The notes: generated by a model not told the origin, from the sequence alone. Counted from the stretch's first letter, positions 12,280-18,899 are shown. The stretch: DNA of 64,000 nt from an uncultured Pelagibacteraceae bacterium (GCA_902566365.1 CACFIH010000002.1:94155-158154); one strand, 5' to 3'. A program made the numbers and translations.

Positions 12280-12470
12280 TAGATACTCACTTTAAGTAAT
12301 ATTTCTAAAAAAAATTTAAAAACCTGATCTAACAAAAGAAAAAATAATGACATCACTAAGGCCATTAAAAATACCATCAATGCTCCTTGCAATGTTTCTT
12401 TACCAGTTGGCCAGGATACCTTGAAAGCCTCTTGCTTTACTTCCTGAATAAATTTAATCGGGTTTCTCAT
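12279..12470 (-). CDS. secE: Preprotein translocase subunit SecE
   Basis: SecE clamps the SecY channel in the inner membrane. The 63-residue protein is the short single-span form typical of alphaproteobacteria. An amphipathic N-terminal helix ('FIQEVKQEAFKVSWPTGKET') contains the conserved Trp-Pro, followed by one hydrophobic segment (about residue 30-58). It lies 21 nt after tRNA-Trp and overlaps nusG (TAATG). Confidence 0.95.
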   Translation of the reverse strand: MRNPIKFIQEVKQEAFKVSWPTGKETLQGALMVFLMALVMSLFFLLLDQVFKFFLEILLKVSI

Positions 12471-12491
12471 AATTTTTTATCCTAACCTAAT

Positions 12492-12567
12492 TGGCAGGAG
12501 CGGAGGGACTCGAACCCTCAGCCTCCGGTTTTGGAGACCGGCGCTCTACCAATTGAGCTACACTCCT
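12492..12567 (-). tRNA. trnW: tRNA-Trp (CCA)
   Basis: A 76-nt cloverleaf on the minus strand starts AGGAGTGTAGCTC and ends in encoded CCA. The anticodon stem CCGGT/ACCGG encloses loop CTCCAAA, so the anticodon is CCA. It lies between tuf (9 nt) and secE (21 nt), the standard tuf-trnW-secE arrangement. Confidence 0.97.
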
Positions 12568-12576
12568 ATATAGAGT

Positions 12577-13767
12577 TTACTCTATAATTTTAGTTACTAC
12601 TCCAGCTCCAACAGTTCTTCCACCTTCTCTAATCGCAAAGTTTAATTTTTCAGACATGGCGATTGGGGTGATTAATTTAACTGTAAATTTAGCATCATCA
12701 CCTGGCATAACCATTTCTGTACCTGCAGGTAACTCAACTTCACCAGTTACATCTGTTGTTCTAAAATAAAACTGTGGTCTATACTTTGTAAAAAATGGAG
12801 TGTGTCTTCCTCCCTCCTCTTTTTTAAGTACATAAGCTTGAGCTTCGAACTTAGTATGTGGAGTTACTGAACCTGATTTACACAGCACTTGACCTCTCTC
12901 AACATCTGTTCTCTCTACACCTCTAAGTAATACACCAATATTATCACCAGCTTCTCCTGAGTCTAAAAGTTTTCTAAACATTTCAACTCCAGTACAAACT
13001 GATTTCTTAGTTTCTCTAATTCCAACTATTTCAATTTCATCTCCAGTTTTAATTACCCCAGACTCTACTCTTCCTGTTACAACAGTACCTCTTCCAGAAA
13101 TTGAAAAAACGTCCTCAACAGGCATTAAGAAATCTTTATCTTTTGGCCTATCAGGTTGTGGAATAAACTCATCAACATTTTTCATTAATTGTAAAATTGA
13201 ATTTTTTCCTATTTCATCATCTCTGCCTTCAACTGCTGCAAGAGCTGAACCTTTGGCAATCGGAGTTTTGTCACCAGGAAATTTGTAAGAAGTTAATAAC
13301 TCTTTTATTTCCTCTTCAACAAGATCAATCATTTCTTTATCATCAACTTGATCTACTTTATTTAAGTAAACCACTATTGCAGGTACACCAACTTGTCTTG
13401 CAAGTAGGATGTGTTCTCTAGTTTGCGGCATTGGTCCATCAGCTGCATTCACAACTAATATTGCTCCATCCATTTGTGCAGCACCTGTAATCATATTCTT
13501 CACATAGTCAGCGTGTCCTGGACAATCTACGTGTGCATAGTGTCTTTTTTCAGTTTCATATTCAACATGCGCTGTAGAAATTGTAATTCCTCTCTCTTTT
13601 TCTTCTGGAGCTTTATCAATTTGGTCATACGCAATAGCTGTAGCGCCACCTGTCTCAGCTAAAACTTTTGTAATAGCTGCTGTTAAAGTTGTTTTACCGT
13701 GGTCGACATGGCCAATTGTACCAATGTTACAATGCGGTTTATTCCTTACAAATTTTTCTTTCGACAT
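12577..13767 (-). CDS. tuf: Elongation factor Tu
   Basis: EF-Tu delivers aminoacyl-tRNA to the ribosome. The 396-residue protein has all G motifs: 'GHVDHGKT' (P-loop), 'DCPGHADY' and 'NKVDQV'. The second and third beta-barrel domains follow, ending in '[12 protein letters not shown]'. It sits between trnG and trnW in a tRNA-tuf transcript, comparable to the tRNA-tufB operon of E. coli. No second tuf copy is in the window. Confidence 0.99.
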   Translation of the reverse strand: MSKEKFVRNKPHCNIGTIGHVDHGKTTLTAAITKVLAETGGATAIAYDQIDKAPEEKERGITISTAHVEYETEKRHYAHVDCPGHADYVKNMITGAAQMDGAILVVNAADGPMPQTREHILLARQVGVPAIVVYLNKVDQVDDKEMIDLVEEEIKELLTSYKFPGDKTPIAKGSALAAVEGRDDEIGKNSILQLMKNVDEFIPQPDRPKDKDFLMPVEDVFSISGRGTVVTGRVESGVIKTGDEIEIVGIRETKKSVCTGVEMFRKLLDSGEAGDNIGVLLRGVERTDVERGQVLCKSGSVTPHTKFEAQAYVLKKEEGGRHTPFFTKYRPQFYFRTTDVTGEVELPAGTEMVMPGDDAKFTVKLITPIAMSEKLNFAIREGGRTVGAGVVTKIIE

Positions 13768-13804
13768 TACTTTTACCTCAATTTAATTTTTAATTTCATT
13801 TTCT

Positions 13805-13878
13805 TGGAGCGGGTAAAGGGAATCGAACCCTTACATCCAGCTTGGAAGGCTAGCGTTCTACCATTGAACTACACCCGC
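13805..13878 (-). tRNA. trnG: tRNA-Gly (UCC)
   Basis: A 74-nt cloverleaf starts GCGGGTGTAGTTC and ends with encoded CCA. The anticodon loop CTTCCAA gives UCC. It lies between trnY and tuf and is probably cotranscribed. Confidence 0.97.
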
Positions 13879-13924
13879 ACAACCCCAAGAGTTACACTCC
13901 AGTATTATTTAAATATTTATTGAA

Positions 13925-14010
13925 TGGTGGAGGGGGAAAGATTCGAACTTTCGAAGACCGAAGTCAACGGGTTTACAGCCCGCCCCATTTGACCGCTCTG
14001 GAACCCCTCC
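13925..14010 (-). tRNA. trnY: tRNA-Tyr (GUA)
   Basis: An 86-nt class II tRNA with a long variable arm starts GGAGGGGTTCC and ends with encoded CCA; the anticodon is GTA within loop CTGTAAA. It is the first gene of the minus-strand trnY-trnG-tuf-trnW unit. A small hairpin (GGGGA/TCCCC, 14015-14028) lies just upstream of its 5' end and may belong to the tRNA precursor leader. Confidence 0.96.
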
Positions 14011-14139
14011 CTTCGGGGAAGTGTCCCCTTGTTCAATAAAGCTTCAAACAACATGCGTTTTATATATTTTATTTGTCCAAATGCAACACGTGATTTAATA
14101 AGAAAATATTAAAAAAAACGTGTAAAATATGTGTAATTT

Positions 14140-14880
14140 ATGAATAAATCGTCTTTTTTCATCGTTGGTCAACATGCAGTAATAGAGGCTTTAAGAAATC
14201 CAAGGAGAACAGTTTTAAGAGTCTTTTTAACTGAAGAAAGTAAGAAAAATATACATCGTAAAAGTCCAAATAGAAATCTTCTTGATGGAGTAAAGGTTTA
14301 CTTTAAAACAAAAAAAGAACTAGATAAATATTCCACTAAAGAAAATTTACTTCACCAAGGTTATGTTGCAGAAATAGAGCATCTAGATAATTTAACGCTC
14401 AAAGATTTTATAAAAGAAAAAAAAAATATTACTTTCGCTTGTTTAGATGGAGTTACTGATCCAAGAAACATTGGTTCGGTAATAAGAAGTGCTGCATCTT
14501 TTAATATTGATGGAATTATCGTTAAAGAGAGGCATTTTCCAAATGAAAGTAAACTTATGTATAAAGCTGCAAGTGGAGCAATTGAATATATGAATATATT
14601 TGAGGTATCCAATATTAATTCTACATTAAAAAATTTAAAAGATAAAAATTTTTGGGTTTATGGTTTTGATGGAAATAGTAAAAAAAATTTTACAGAGATT
14701 GAATGGAAAGGAAATAATATTTTATTATTTGGCTCTGAAGGATATGGAATGCATCAACATACAGCAAAATATGCTGACTTTTTAGTAAAAATTGATATTG
14801 ATGATAAAATTGAGAGTTTAAATATATCAAATAGCGCTGCTATTGTGTTTCACCATTTAAACTTCAAAAAAAAGAGTTGA
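14140..14880 (+). CDS. rlmB: 23S rRNA 2'-O-ribose methyltransferase RlmB-like (SpoU/TrmH family)
   Basis: This SPOUT-fold methyltransferase probably methylates the ribose of a 23S rRNA guanosine. The 246-residue protein has an N-terminal substrate-binding domain ('VGQHAVIEALRNPRRTV') and the three SpoU motifs: 'DPRNIGSVIRSA', 'LLFGSEGYGM' and 'LNISNSAAIVF'. It is divergent from the trnY-tuf unit. The exact target is inferred from subfamily resemblance, and TrmH-type tRNA modification cannot be excluded. A -10-like TAAAAT (14123-14128) implies a very short leader. Confidence 0.88.
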   Translation: MNKSSFFIVGQHAVIEALRNPRRTVLRVFLTEESKKNIHRKSPNRNLLDGVKVYFKTKKELDKYSTKENLLHQGYVAEIEHLDNLTLKDFIKEKKNITFACLDGVTDPRNIGSVIRSAASFNIDGIIVKERHFPNESKLMYKAASGAIEYMNIFEVSNINSTLKNLKDKNFWVYGFDGNSKKNFTEIEWKGNNILLFGSEGYGMHQHTAKYADFLVKIDIDDKIESLNISNSAAIVFHHLNFKKKS

Positions 14881-14913
14881 TTAATTTAAGAATAATTAAT
14901 AATTATTGCGCAT

Positions 14914-14989
14914 GCCCTTGTAGCTCAGCTGGTAGAGCAATTGATTTGTAATCAATAGGTCCGCGGTTCGAATCCGTGCGGGGGCACCA
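14914..14989 (+). tRNA. trnT: tRNA-Thr (UGU), intact; integration site of the cassette array
   Basis: A complete 76-nt cloverleaf runs from GCCCTTGTAGCTCAGC to encoded CCA. The anticodon stem ATTGA/TCAAT encloses loop TTTGTAA (anticodon UGU). Its 3' portion, from AGCAATTGATTTG (14936) to CCA, is repeated three more times downstream at 16584/16589-16637, 18218-18271 and 18950-19003. This makes it the intact left member of a series of attachment sites. Confidence 0.97.
14936..14989 (+). repeat. att core copy 1 (3' part of intact tRNA-Thr)
   Basis: This is the 54-bp 3' segment of tRNA-Thr, covering anticodon arm, variable loop, T arm and 3' acceptor strand, and it serves as the reference copy of the direct repeat. 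The anticodon stem-loop at its 5' edge is palindromic (TTGATTTGTAATCAA), a common crossover site for tRNA-targeting tyrosine recombinases. Confidence 0.9.
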
Positions 14990-15045
14990 CTTCACTCACT
15001 TTTTTATCAAAGTTATTTATGCAAAAACTATTTTAACAACAATAA

Positions 15046-15078
15046 GTGTTGCAGGATTGTTGCAAGATTGTTGCTAAA
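15046..15078 (+). repeat. Iterons L1: three 11-bp direct repeats
   Basis: GTGTTGCAGGA, TTGTTGCAAGA and TTGTTGCTAAA run head to tail, starting 57 bp after the CCA end of att core 1. The period of about one helical turn and the fixed distance to the core match arm-type binding sites of tyrosine recombinases. Confidence 0.75.
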
Positions 15079-15091
15079 TCAAGTGGTCGTT

Positions 15092-15367
15092 TTAAAACCC
15101 TTCATTTTTCATACAAGATTTAAACATTGTTTTTCTAAGTTCTGGTGCATACTCTTCTGCTCTCTCTGCACAATAAGACATTGCATCCTCTTTTTTAATT
15201 CCCATTTTAAAATTACAAAATTTTTTTTTAGCATAATTACTTTCCTCAGAACAATAACAAGGCTTGATCCAATTAGTTTCAGAACAAGGTTTACCAACAA
15301 ATGTTGCTGCATAAGCACTACCGCTAAACAACAAACCCAGAACCACGATCCCTAAAATTTTTTTCAT
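15092..15367 (-). CDS. Small secreted cysteine-rich protein, cassette 1
   Basis: The 91-residue product has a clear Sec signal peptide (MKKILGIVVLGLLFSGSAYA). The mature protein is about 71 residues with six cysteines, including a 'PCYC' cluster, so three disulfides in the periplasm or outside are plausible. The function is not recognised. The start lies 2 nt after the stop of the preceding secreted gene, in the same operon. The first 35 nt of the coding sequence are identical to the orphan signal-peptide fragment at 17555-17599, a sign of recent exchange of this segment. Confidence 0.75.
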   Translation of the reverse strand: MKKILGIVVLGLLFSGSAYAATFVGKPCSETNWIKPCYCSEESNYAKKKFCNFKMGIKKEDAMSYCAERAEEYAPELRKTMFKSCMKNEGF

Positions 15368-15369
15368 TA

Positions 15370-15801
15370 TTAAATCTTATTATCTTTATTTTTTTTCTCT
15401 CTCACACGTTCAAGCAGGTCTTCCATTTTTATAAGTAGATCTGTTCCTTTATCAACTTTTTTGAATTTTTTACAAGTTTGACCTTCGCCAGATGGTCCAT
15501 AACTAAGTTTTTTTCTATTTAAGAGTTGATATGTATTAAACACTAAAGCGTCAGTCGTTATTATCTTTATATCGTCAATGTTAACTTCATATTCATTATT
15601 TCTTGTTATCAATTTTCCATCCTCAATTTCATACTCAACCACATTCGTTTCATCAATAAAGTCTAGAGCAATAAAATTTTCGTATTTAGAAAAAAAACCT
15701 GGCCATTCCTCGCAATAAAGCTTCAATCCTGATAAATCTTTTGCATAAGTATTCCCACTTAGCAACAAACTCAGAACCACGATCCCTAAAAGTTTTTTCA
15801 T
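15370..15801 (-). CDS. Secreted protein of unknown function, cassette 1
   Basis: The 143-residue product has signal peptide MKKLLGIVVLSLLLSGNTYA. The mature part has two cysteines ('LYCEEW' and 'QTCKKF') bracketing a predicted beta-rich region of about 85 residues, then a charged helical tail. The start overlaps the stop of the 232-aa gene (ATGA), so translation is coupled. It resembles the 121-aa protein of cassette 2 and the 138-aa protein at 19010 only in general plan: shared signal peptide, short beta body, late 'C-K-K' motif. The function is unknown. Confidence 0.7.
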   Translation of the reverse strand: MKKLLGIVVLSLLLSGNTYAKDLSGLKLYCEEWPGFFSKYENFIALDFIDETNVVEYEIEDGKLITRNNEYEVNIDDIKIITTDALVFNTYQLLNRKKLSYGPSGEGQTCKKFKKVDKGTDLLIKMEDLLERVREKKNKDNKI

Positions 15802-16496
15802 TTATTTAAATCATTCATTCTTTGACTTCGAGCTGAAACAAAGTTGGATAAATTATACTTATAGAGTTGATATTCTTCAATATCATTTGGTAACGGATAA
15901 TTCTCAAAAGACTTAAAAGGTATAAGGTATTTAATAGATGAATAATCACTAGTGACTAAATCTTGAAGTAGGAAAAAATCAACGTATTCCTTAAAACTAT
16001 CAAACAAATTAAAGAATTGTTTATACCTCTCAAAAGTTTTATTTAATGGACTGTCCTCTTTCTTATAATATTTTCTTATACATTCTAATGTTAAATCAAA
16101 TCTATCTCTTATTTTTTTATTAACTCCTCTCGCTCCATTTATTGTCATTTGATTATTAATTCTTTCAGACGGAAAAATTATATATCCACCAATTGTGCTA
16201 CATAATGAAACGAATTTCTCCAACTCTTCTGCATTTATTTTTTTAATAATATCTATTGTGCTTTTTATATTGCTATAGGTATGTGCAATTGAATCGCTTG
16301 ATAAAACAAATTCACCTAGTTCTGATTTATGATGAAGACGCATAGGAATACTTTCATCTAGTTTAAATAATGAACCGTTTGGGAGCTCCCTGCTCCATAA
16401 AATTTTATGATAACTTCTCAAAGTTGGGCTGTAGCTATCTGGGTCTTTGCCGTTTGGTGTGTCTGAATAAAAGTTAAAATTAATATCTATATTCAC
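15798..16496 (-). CDS. Uncharacterised 232-aa cytosolic protein, cassette 1
   Basis: No signal peptide or membrane span is visible. The N-terminus 'NGKDPDSYSPTLRSYHKILWSRELPNG' and the following 'LHHKSELGEFVLSSDSIAHT' look like a conserved family signature, and I recall similar uncharacterised bacterial proteins of about 230 residues without a known function. The C-terminal half is helical and aromatic-rich. It is the first gene of the cassette 1 operon and overlaps the next gene by 4 nt (ATGA). No promoter is clear upstream; the iteron pair R1 lies 15-37 bp before the start. Confidence 0.7.
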   Translation of the reverse strand: MNIDINFNFYSDTPNGKDPDSYSPTLRSYHKILWSRELPNGSLFKLDESIPMRLHHKSELGEFVLSSDSIAHTYSNIKSTIDIIKKINAEELEKFVSLCSTIGGYIIFPSERINNQMTINGARGVNKKIRDRFDLTLECIRKYYKKEDSPLNKTFERYKQFFNLFDSFKEYVDFFLLQDLVTSDYSSIKYLIPFKSFENYPLPNDIEEYQLYKYNLSNFVSARSQRMNDLNK

Positions 16497-16511
16497 TTAA
16501 AAACTTTATCA

Positions 16512-16533
16512 CTGTGCCTATAGTGTGTACAGA
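16512..16533 (+). repeat. Iterons R1: two 11-bp direct repeats
   Basis: CTGTGCCTATA and GTGTGTACAGA end exactly 56 bp before the TTGATTTG of att core 2. They have the same orientation as the L1 sites and the same distance to the core as R2 and R3. They also lie immediately upstream of the 232-aa gene. Confidence 0.65.
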
Positions 16534-16583
16534 TTTGAAATAACTTTCAATTAACGTTGATAGTATTTATCTTTTTGGATTTA

Positions 16584-16637
16584 GATTCTTGATTTGTAAT
16601 CAATAGGTCCGCGGTTCGAATCCGTGCGGGGGCACCA
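16584..16637 (+). repeat. att core copy 2 (3' tRNA-Thr fragment)
   Basis: From 16589 to 16637 the sequence is identical to the last 49 nt of tRNA-Thr, including CCA. The five aligned bases before it (ATTC region) differ. It lacks the D arm and the 5' acceptor strand, so it is not a functional tRNA. Confidence 0.95.
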
Positions 16638-16692
16638 TCACTCAATAAAATCACCACTAATTATTTTTGCTCAACCTAAAAAGTTTTAACTA

Positions 16693-16725
16693 TTGTGTCG
16701 AGAGTGTGTCGTACTAGTGTCGTGA
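16693..16725 (+). repeat. Iterons L2: three 11-bp direct repeats
   Basis: TTGTGTCGAGA, GTGTGTCGTAC and TAGTGTCGTGA run head to tail, starting 56 bp after att core 2. They keep the K-T-G-T start and 11-bp period of L1 but have drifted in the second half, which may reflect a related but distinct binding specificity. Confidence 0.7.
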
Positions 16726-16736
16726 TCAAGTGGTCT

Positions 16737-17102
16737 TTAAAAAGCTTTCTCTTTTTTAACACAAACACCACTACTTAAAATTTTCTTTTTGTCTTCCTCA
16801 GTTGATCCATAAAATATTTTTTCAGAAGTGTATAGACCAGTAATCCTATCTATATTCATAATTTCAGACAAACCAGCATTAACTTTTCCTAGAATTATCT
16901 TATTTTCATTATATCTTACAACTTGCATTGAAGATGCTCCTACTTTAACTTTTTTATTATCAAGATTGATTATGTAAATTGGTTTAAAAATTGATAGATT
17001 AGGATCATCATCTTGGCATTGTATTGTTAAGATATGCTTTTCTGCAAATACATTCCCACTCAACAACAAACCCAGAACCAAGATCCCTAAAAGTTTTTTC
17101 AT
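16737..17102 (-). CDS. Secreted protein of unknown function, cassette 2
   Basis: The 121-residue product has signal peptide MKKLLGILVLGLLLSGNVFA and a mature body of about 100 residues that is probably mostly beta strand. Two cysteines are present, one near the N-terminus ('TIQCQDDD') and one near the C-terminus ('GVCVKKEKAF'). Start and upstream stop overlap (TAATG), so it is coupled to the 149-aa gene. The signal peptide is nearly identical at DNA level to the two in cassette 1, but the mature parts are not obviously related. The function is unknown. Confidence 0.7.
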   Translation of the reverse strand: MKKLLGILVLGLLLSGNVFAEKHILTIQCQDDDPNLSIFKPIYIINLDNKKVKVGASSMQVVRYNENKIILGKVNAGLSEIMNIDRITGLYTSEKIFYGSTEEDKKKILSSGVCVKKEKAF

Positions 17103-17551
17103 TAAAATAGGGCCTCTGATTTTACTGAAAATCTCTTAATAACTTCTTCAATTACTGATTTTTCCATTCCACCAGTGAAACTTTCTTTATCCTCAACATC
17201 TAATGTTGCAATAAACCAGTCTTTGTTTTTAAGTTTAAAACCTAAATTAATCTTAAGATCTTTTTTTGTTTTATTGCCTGTGATCATTGCTCCTATAATG
17301 GCTCCTACCCCACCAGTAAGCAAACCTCCAACTACAGCACCACCTGTTTTTTTTAGAGCACTACTTGTTTTGAAAGGCTTTGAATTTTCATCTAACACTT
17401 TAAATTCCTTAACTTCATCACAATCTATTTCGAAATTCTTACCTATGCCAAAAACTTTCCAGCCAATAACTATTTTGTCTTTTCTTGCATTAAAAATAAA
17501 GTCTCTACTTATATAATCTTTTTTATTTGATTGAGTAATTGTTAAAGGCAT
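17102..17551 (-). CDS. Glycine-zipper-like 149-aa protein, cassette 2
   Basis: A beta-rich N-terminal half (residues 1-60) is followed by a Gly-rich hydrophobic stretch, 'GGAVVGGLLTGGVGAIIGAM' (about residue 70-92), typical of glycine-zipper membrane segments, and then a second beta-rich part. As annotated it has no signal peptide. However, 48 nt upstream and in the same frame is a complete signal-peptide start (MKKILGIVVLGLIF) closed by an amber codon, one codon before this ATG. The present protein may therefore be cytosolic, while an ancestor or a readthrough form would be exported. It is coupled to the 121-aa gene. Confidence 0.65.
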   Translation of the reverse strand: MPLTITQSNKKDYISRDFIFNARKDKIVIGWKVFGIGKNFEIDCDEVKEFKVLDENSKPFKTSSALKKTGGAVVGGLLTGGVGAIIGAMITGNKTKKDLKINLGFKLKNKDWFIATLDVEDKESFTGGMEKSVIEEVIKRFSVKSEALF

Positions 17552-17554
17552 ATA

Positions 17555-17599
17555 CTAGAATATTAAACCCAGAACCACGATCCCTAAAATTTTTTTCAT
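17555..17599 (-). pseudogene. Orphan 14-codon signal-peptide module (MKKILGIVVLGLIF-stop)
   Basis: This 45-nt minus-strand mini-ORF encodes MKKILGIVVLGLIF and ends with TAG. Its first 35 nt equal the start of the secreted gene at 15367. One Tyr codon after the stop comes the in-frame ATG of the 149-aa gene. It is either the relic of a truncated signal peptide or a short leader peptide coupled to the downstream gene. Confidence 0.6.
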
Positions 17600-17602
17600 A
17601 CT

Positions 17603-18130
17603 TTAAAGATTCTTTTTTTCTATTTTTGTACAAATTCCAGAATATATTTTAGCATTTTGCATAACTGTAATTACTTCAGCAAAAGATAAGTCAGCACGAT
17701 AAGGACCTGGGAAAGTCCACTCTATAACACCAGAACTTCTTGTGATAGTAGCTAAATATCCTTTTTTCATTCCATTTTGAACATTGTGAATATTTATCTG
17801 ATATTCCTCATCCGTTACATTTACAAATTCAAAATATCCATCTTGCTGAAAAAATCTTTTTCGCGCTTCACTTTCTTCTGGAACATTTTTCGGTTCGTTT
17901 GCATCCATCTCTGCAAGATCATAAATAATTGAGTCTGAATTATCTGATGGAACACATTTCAATGTAGGTAAGTTTGATTTTTTCTTTGAAACTTTATTTG
18001 TTACATCTTTGAAGCCAGCACTTCCAAACTGAAACAAACCTTTGGCTGTCCATAAAATTGCTATCACTAATCCAATAACTGCTAAAATTTGAATAGGTCC
18101 TTTTGGCCTATACTCTTTTTTCTTTGCCAT
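17603..18130 (-). CDS. Membrane-anchored protein with shared N-terminal module, cassette 2
   Basis: The 175-residue protein opens with a basic cytosolic stretch (MAKKKEYRPKGPIQ) and one transmembrane helix (ILAVIGLVIAILWTAKGLFQF, about 15-35), predicting N-in topology with the C-terminal body in the periplasm. The N-terminal 45 residues closely match the cassette 3 protein at 18354, while the C-terminal bodies differ. It has two cysteines (LKCVPSD and GICTKI). A -10-like TATAAT lies 6 nt before the ATG, so the message is probably leaderless. The function is unknown. Confidence 0.7.
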   Translation of the reverse strand: MAKKKEYRPKGPIQILAVIGLVIAILWTAKGLFQFGSAGFKDVTNKVSKKKSNLPTLKCVPSDNSDSIIYDLAEMDANEPKNVPEESEARKRFFQQDGYFEFVNVTDEEYQINIHNVQNGMKKGYLATITRSSGVIEWTFPGPYRADLSFAEVITVMQNAKIYSGICTKIEKKNL

Positions 18131-18136
18131 AAAAAA

Positions 18137-18165
18137 ATTATATCACTGTGCCCAGATTGTGACCA
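18137..18165 (-). promoter_or_regulatory. Putative leaderless promoter of cassette 2 operon, overlapping iterons
   Basis: On the minus strand a TATAAT (18137-18142) lies 17 bp from a weak -35 TGGTCA (18160-18165). The -10 ends 6 nt before the ATG at 18130. Iteron pair R2 (18146-18167) covers the spacer and -35, so a protein bound there would be expected to block transcription. Confidence 0.4.
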
Positions 18166-18167
18166 GA
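18146..18167 (+). repeat. Iterons R2: two 11-bp direct repeats
   Basis: CTGTGCCCAGA and TTGTGACCAGA end exactly 56 bp before the TTGATTTG of att core 3. They are adjacent to the start of the 175-aa gene. Confidence 0.75.
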
Positions 18168-18217
18168 CTAAAAATATTTAAAGATTATTTTTGCTAACAA
18201 ATATTTAATTAAACTTT

Positions 18218-18271
18218 AGCAATTGATTTGTAATCAATAGGTCCGCGGTTCGAGTCCGTGCGGGGGCACCA
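18218..18271 (+). repeat. att core copy 3 (3' tRNA-Thr fragment)
   Basis: This 54-bp copy of the 3' part of tRNA-Thr has a single mismatch, in the T loop (TTCGAGTCC instead of TTCGAATCC). It has no 5' tRNA half. The preceding AAACTTTAGC is shared with copy 4. Confidence 0.95.
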
Positions 18272-18327
18272 CTTCACTAACTTTTTTAACAAAATAATTT
18301 ACGCAAAGACAAATCTTAGAACAACAA

Positions 18328-18349
18328 GTGTTGTCAGATTGTCGTCACT
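18328..18349 (+). repeat. Iterons L3: two 11-bp direct repeats
   Basis: GTGTTGTCAGA and TTGTCGTCACT start 57 bp after att core 3, preceded by 'ACAACA', much as at L1 (AACAACAATAA). No third repeat is recognisable here. Confidence 0.65.
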
Positions 18350-18353
18350 TATA

Positions 18354-18863
18354 TTAAAATTTTTGTGATGATTGAGAGCATTGATAATTCATTATCATTG
18401 GCTCATTACTTTTTGCTTTTTCAATAAAATCGACTTGTAAATTTCCCGAAAGTCTACTTAAGCTATAAGTCCAAATAGCTTTTGGATGATTGTATGACCA
18501 ATTAATATTACTATCATTAAAAGTTTTTATATCAGCTTGAAAACTTAAGAATGTCTCAAATTTGATAATTTGTCTATTTTGAATATCTAGGATAATTTGT
18601 ATGTCATGTGTTCCCTTAAAACCTTTTGGAATATCAACTATACTACTAGATTGAATATGTTTTCCATTTGTAAAAACACAATTCAAAATTACTTCTTGTT
18701 TAGTTGAAGTATTAGTATTTGATTTTGAACTACTAATTTCTTTATAGCCAGCACCACCTAATTGAAAAATGAACTTAACAGTCCACAAAATTGCTATTAC
18801 TAATCCGATAGCTGCTAAAATTTGAATAGGTCCTTTTGGTCTATATCCTTTTTTCTTTGCCAT
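18354..18863 (-). CDS. Membrane-anchored protein with shared N-terminal module, cassette 3
   Basis: The track ORF begins at 18878, but alignment with the cassette 2 paralogue places the start at the Met at 18863 (MAKKKGYRPKGPIQ), giving 169 residues. One transmembrane helix (ILAAIGLVIAILWTVKFIFQ) is followed by a Ser/Asn/Thr-rich linker and a periplasmic body of about 115 residues with two cysteines (LNCVFTN and MNYQCSQ). Outside the first 45 residues it does not visibly match its paralogue. It is the only cassette 3 gene, with iterons R3 15-36 bp upstream. The function is unknown. Confidence 0.7.
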   Translation of the reverse strand: MAKKKGYRPKGPIQILAAIGLVIAILWTVKFIFQLGGAGYKEISSSKSNTNTSTKQEVILNCVFTNGKHIQSSSIVDIPKGFKGTHDIQIILDIQNRQIIKFETFLSFQADIKTFNDSNINWSYNHPKAIWTYSLSRLSGNLQVDFIEKAKSNEPMIMNYQCSQSSQKF

Positions 18864-18877
18864 AAAAAACTTTATCA

Positions 18878-18899
18878 TTATTGTCAGATTGTTGCCAAG
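18878..18899 (+). repeat. Iterons R3: two 11-bp direct repeats
   Basis: TTATTGTCAGA and TTGTTGCCAAG end exactly 56 bp before the TTGATTTG of att core 4. The first resembles L3 GTGTTGTCAGA (9 of 11) and the second resembles L1 TTGTTGCAAGA. Confidence 0.7.

Larger units (their letters stand above)
14990..16637. mobile_element. Cassette 1 of tandem tRNA-Thr array (integrase-less)
   Basis: This 1,648-bp unit lies between att core copies 1 and 2. It has three 11-bp iterons starting 57 bp after the left core and two iterons ending 56 bp before the TTGATTTG of the right core. Its cargo is a tight three-gene minus-strand operon: a 232-aa cytosolic protein and two secreted proteins. Its left flank ('CTTCACT..CTTTTTTA.CAAA') resembles that of cassette 3. 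No recombinase, replication or packaging gene is present. Confidence 0.75.
16638..18271. mobile_element. Cassette 2 of tandem tRNA-Thr array (integrase-less)
   Basis: This 1,634-bp unit lies between att cores 2 and 3. It has three left iterons beginning 56 bp after the left core and two right iterons ending 56 bp before the right core. Its cargo, all minus strand, is a membrane-anchored 175-aa protein, an orphan signal-peptide fragment, a glycine-zipper-like 149-aa protein and a secreted 121-aa protein. The left end shares 'GATCAAGTGGTC' after the iterons with cassette 1 (there AATCAAGTGGTC). No recombinase is present. Confidence 0.75.

Noticed and set aside
15046-15078. Iterons as a plasmid-type replication origin
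   Set aside because: No Rep-like gene is nearby and copies occur on both sides of each tRNA fragment at fixed distance; attachment arms explain this better.
15068-15355. 95-aa plus-strand ORF in cassette 1 as a possible recombinase remnant
   Set aside because: It is antisense to the six-Cys secreted gene and shows no R..HxxR..Y recombinase residues.
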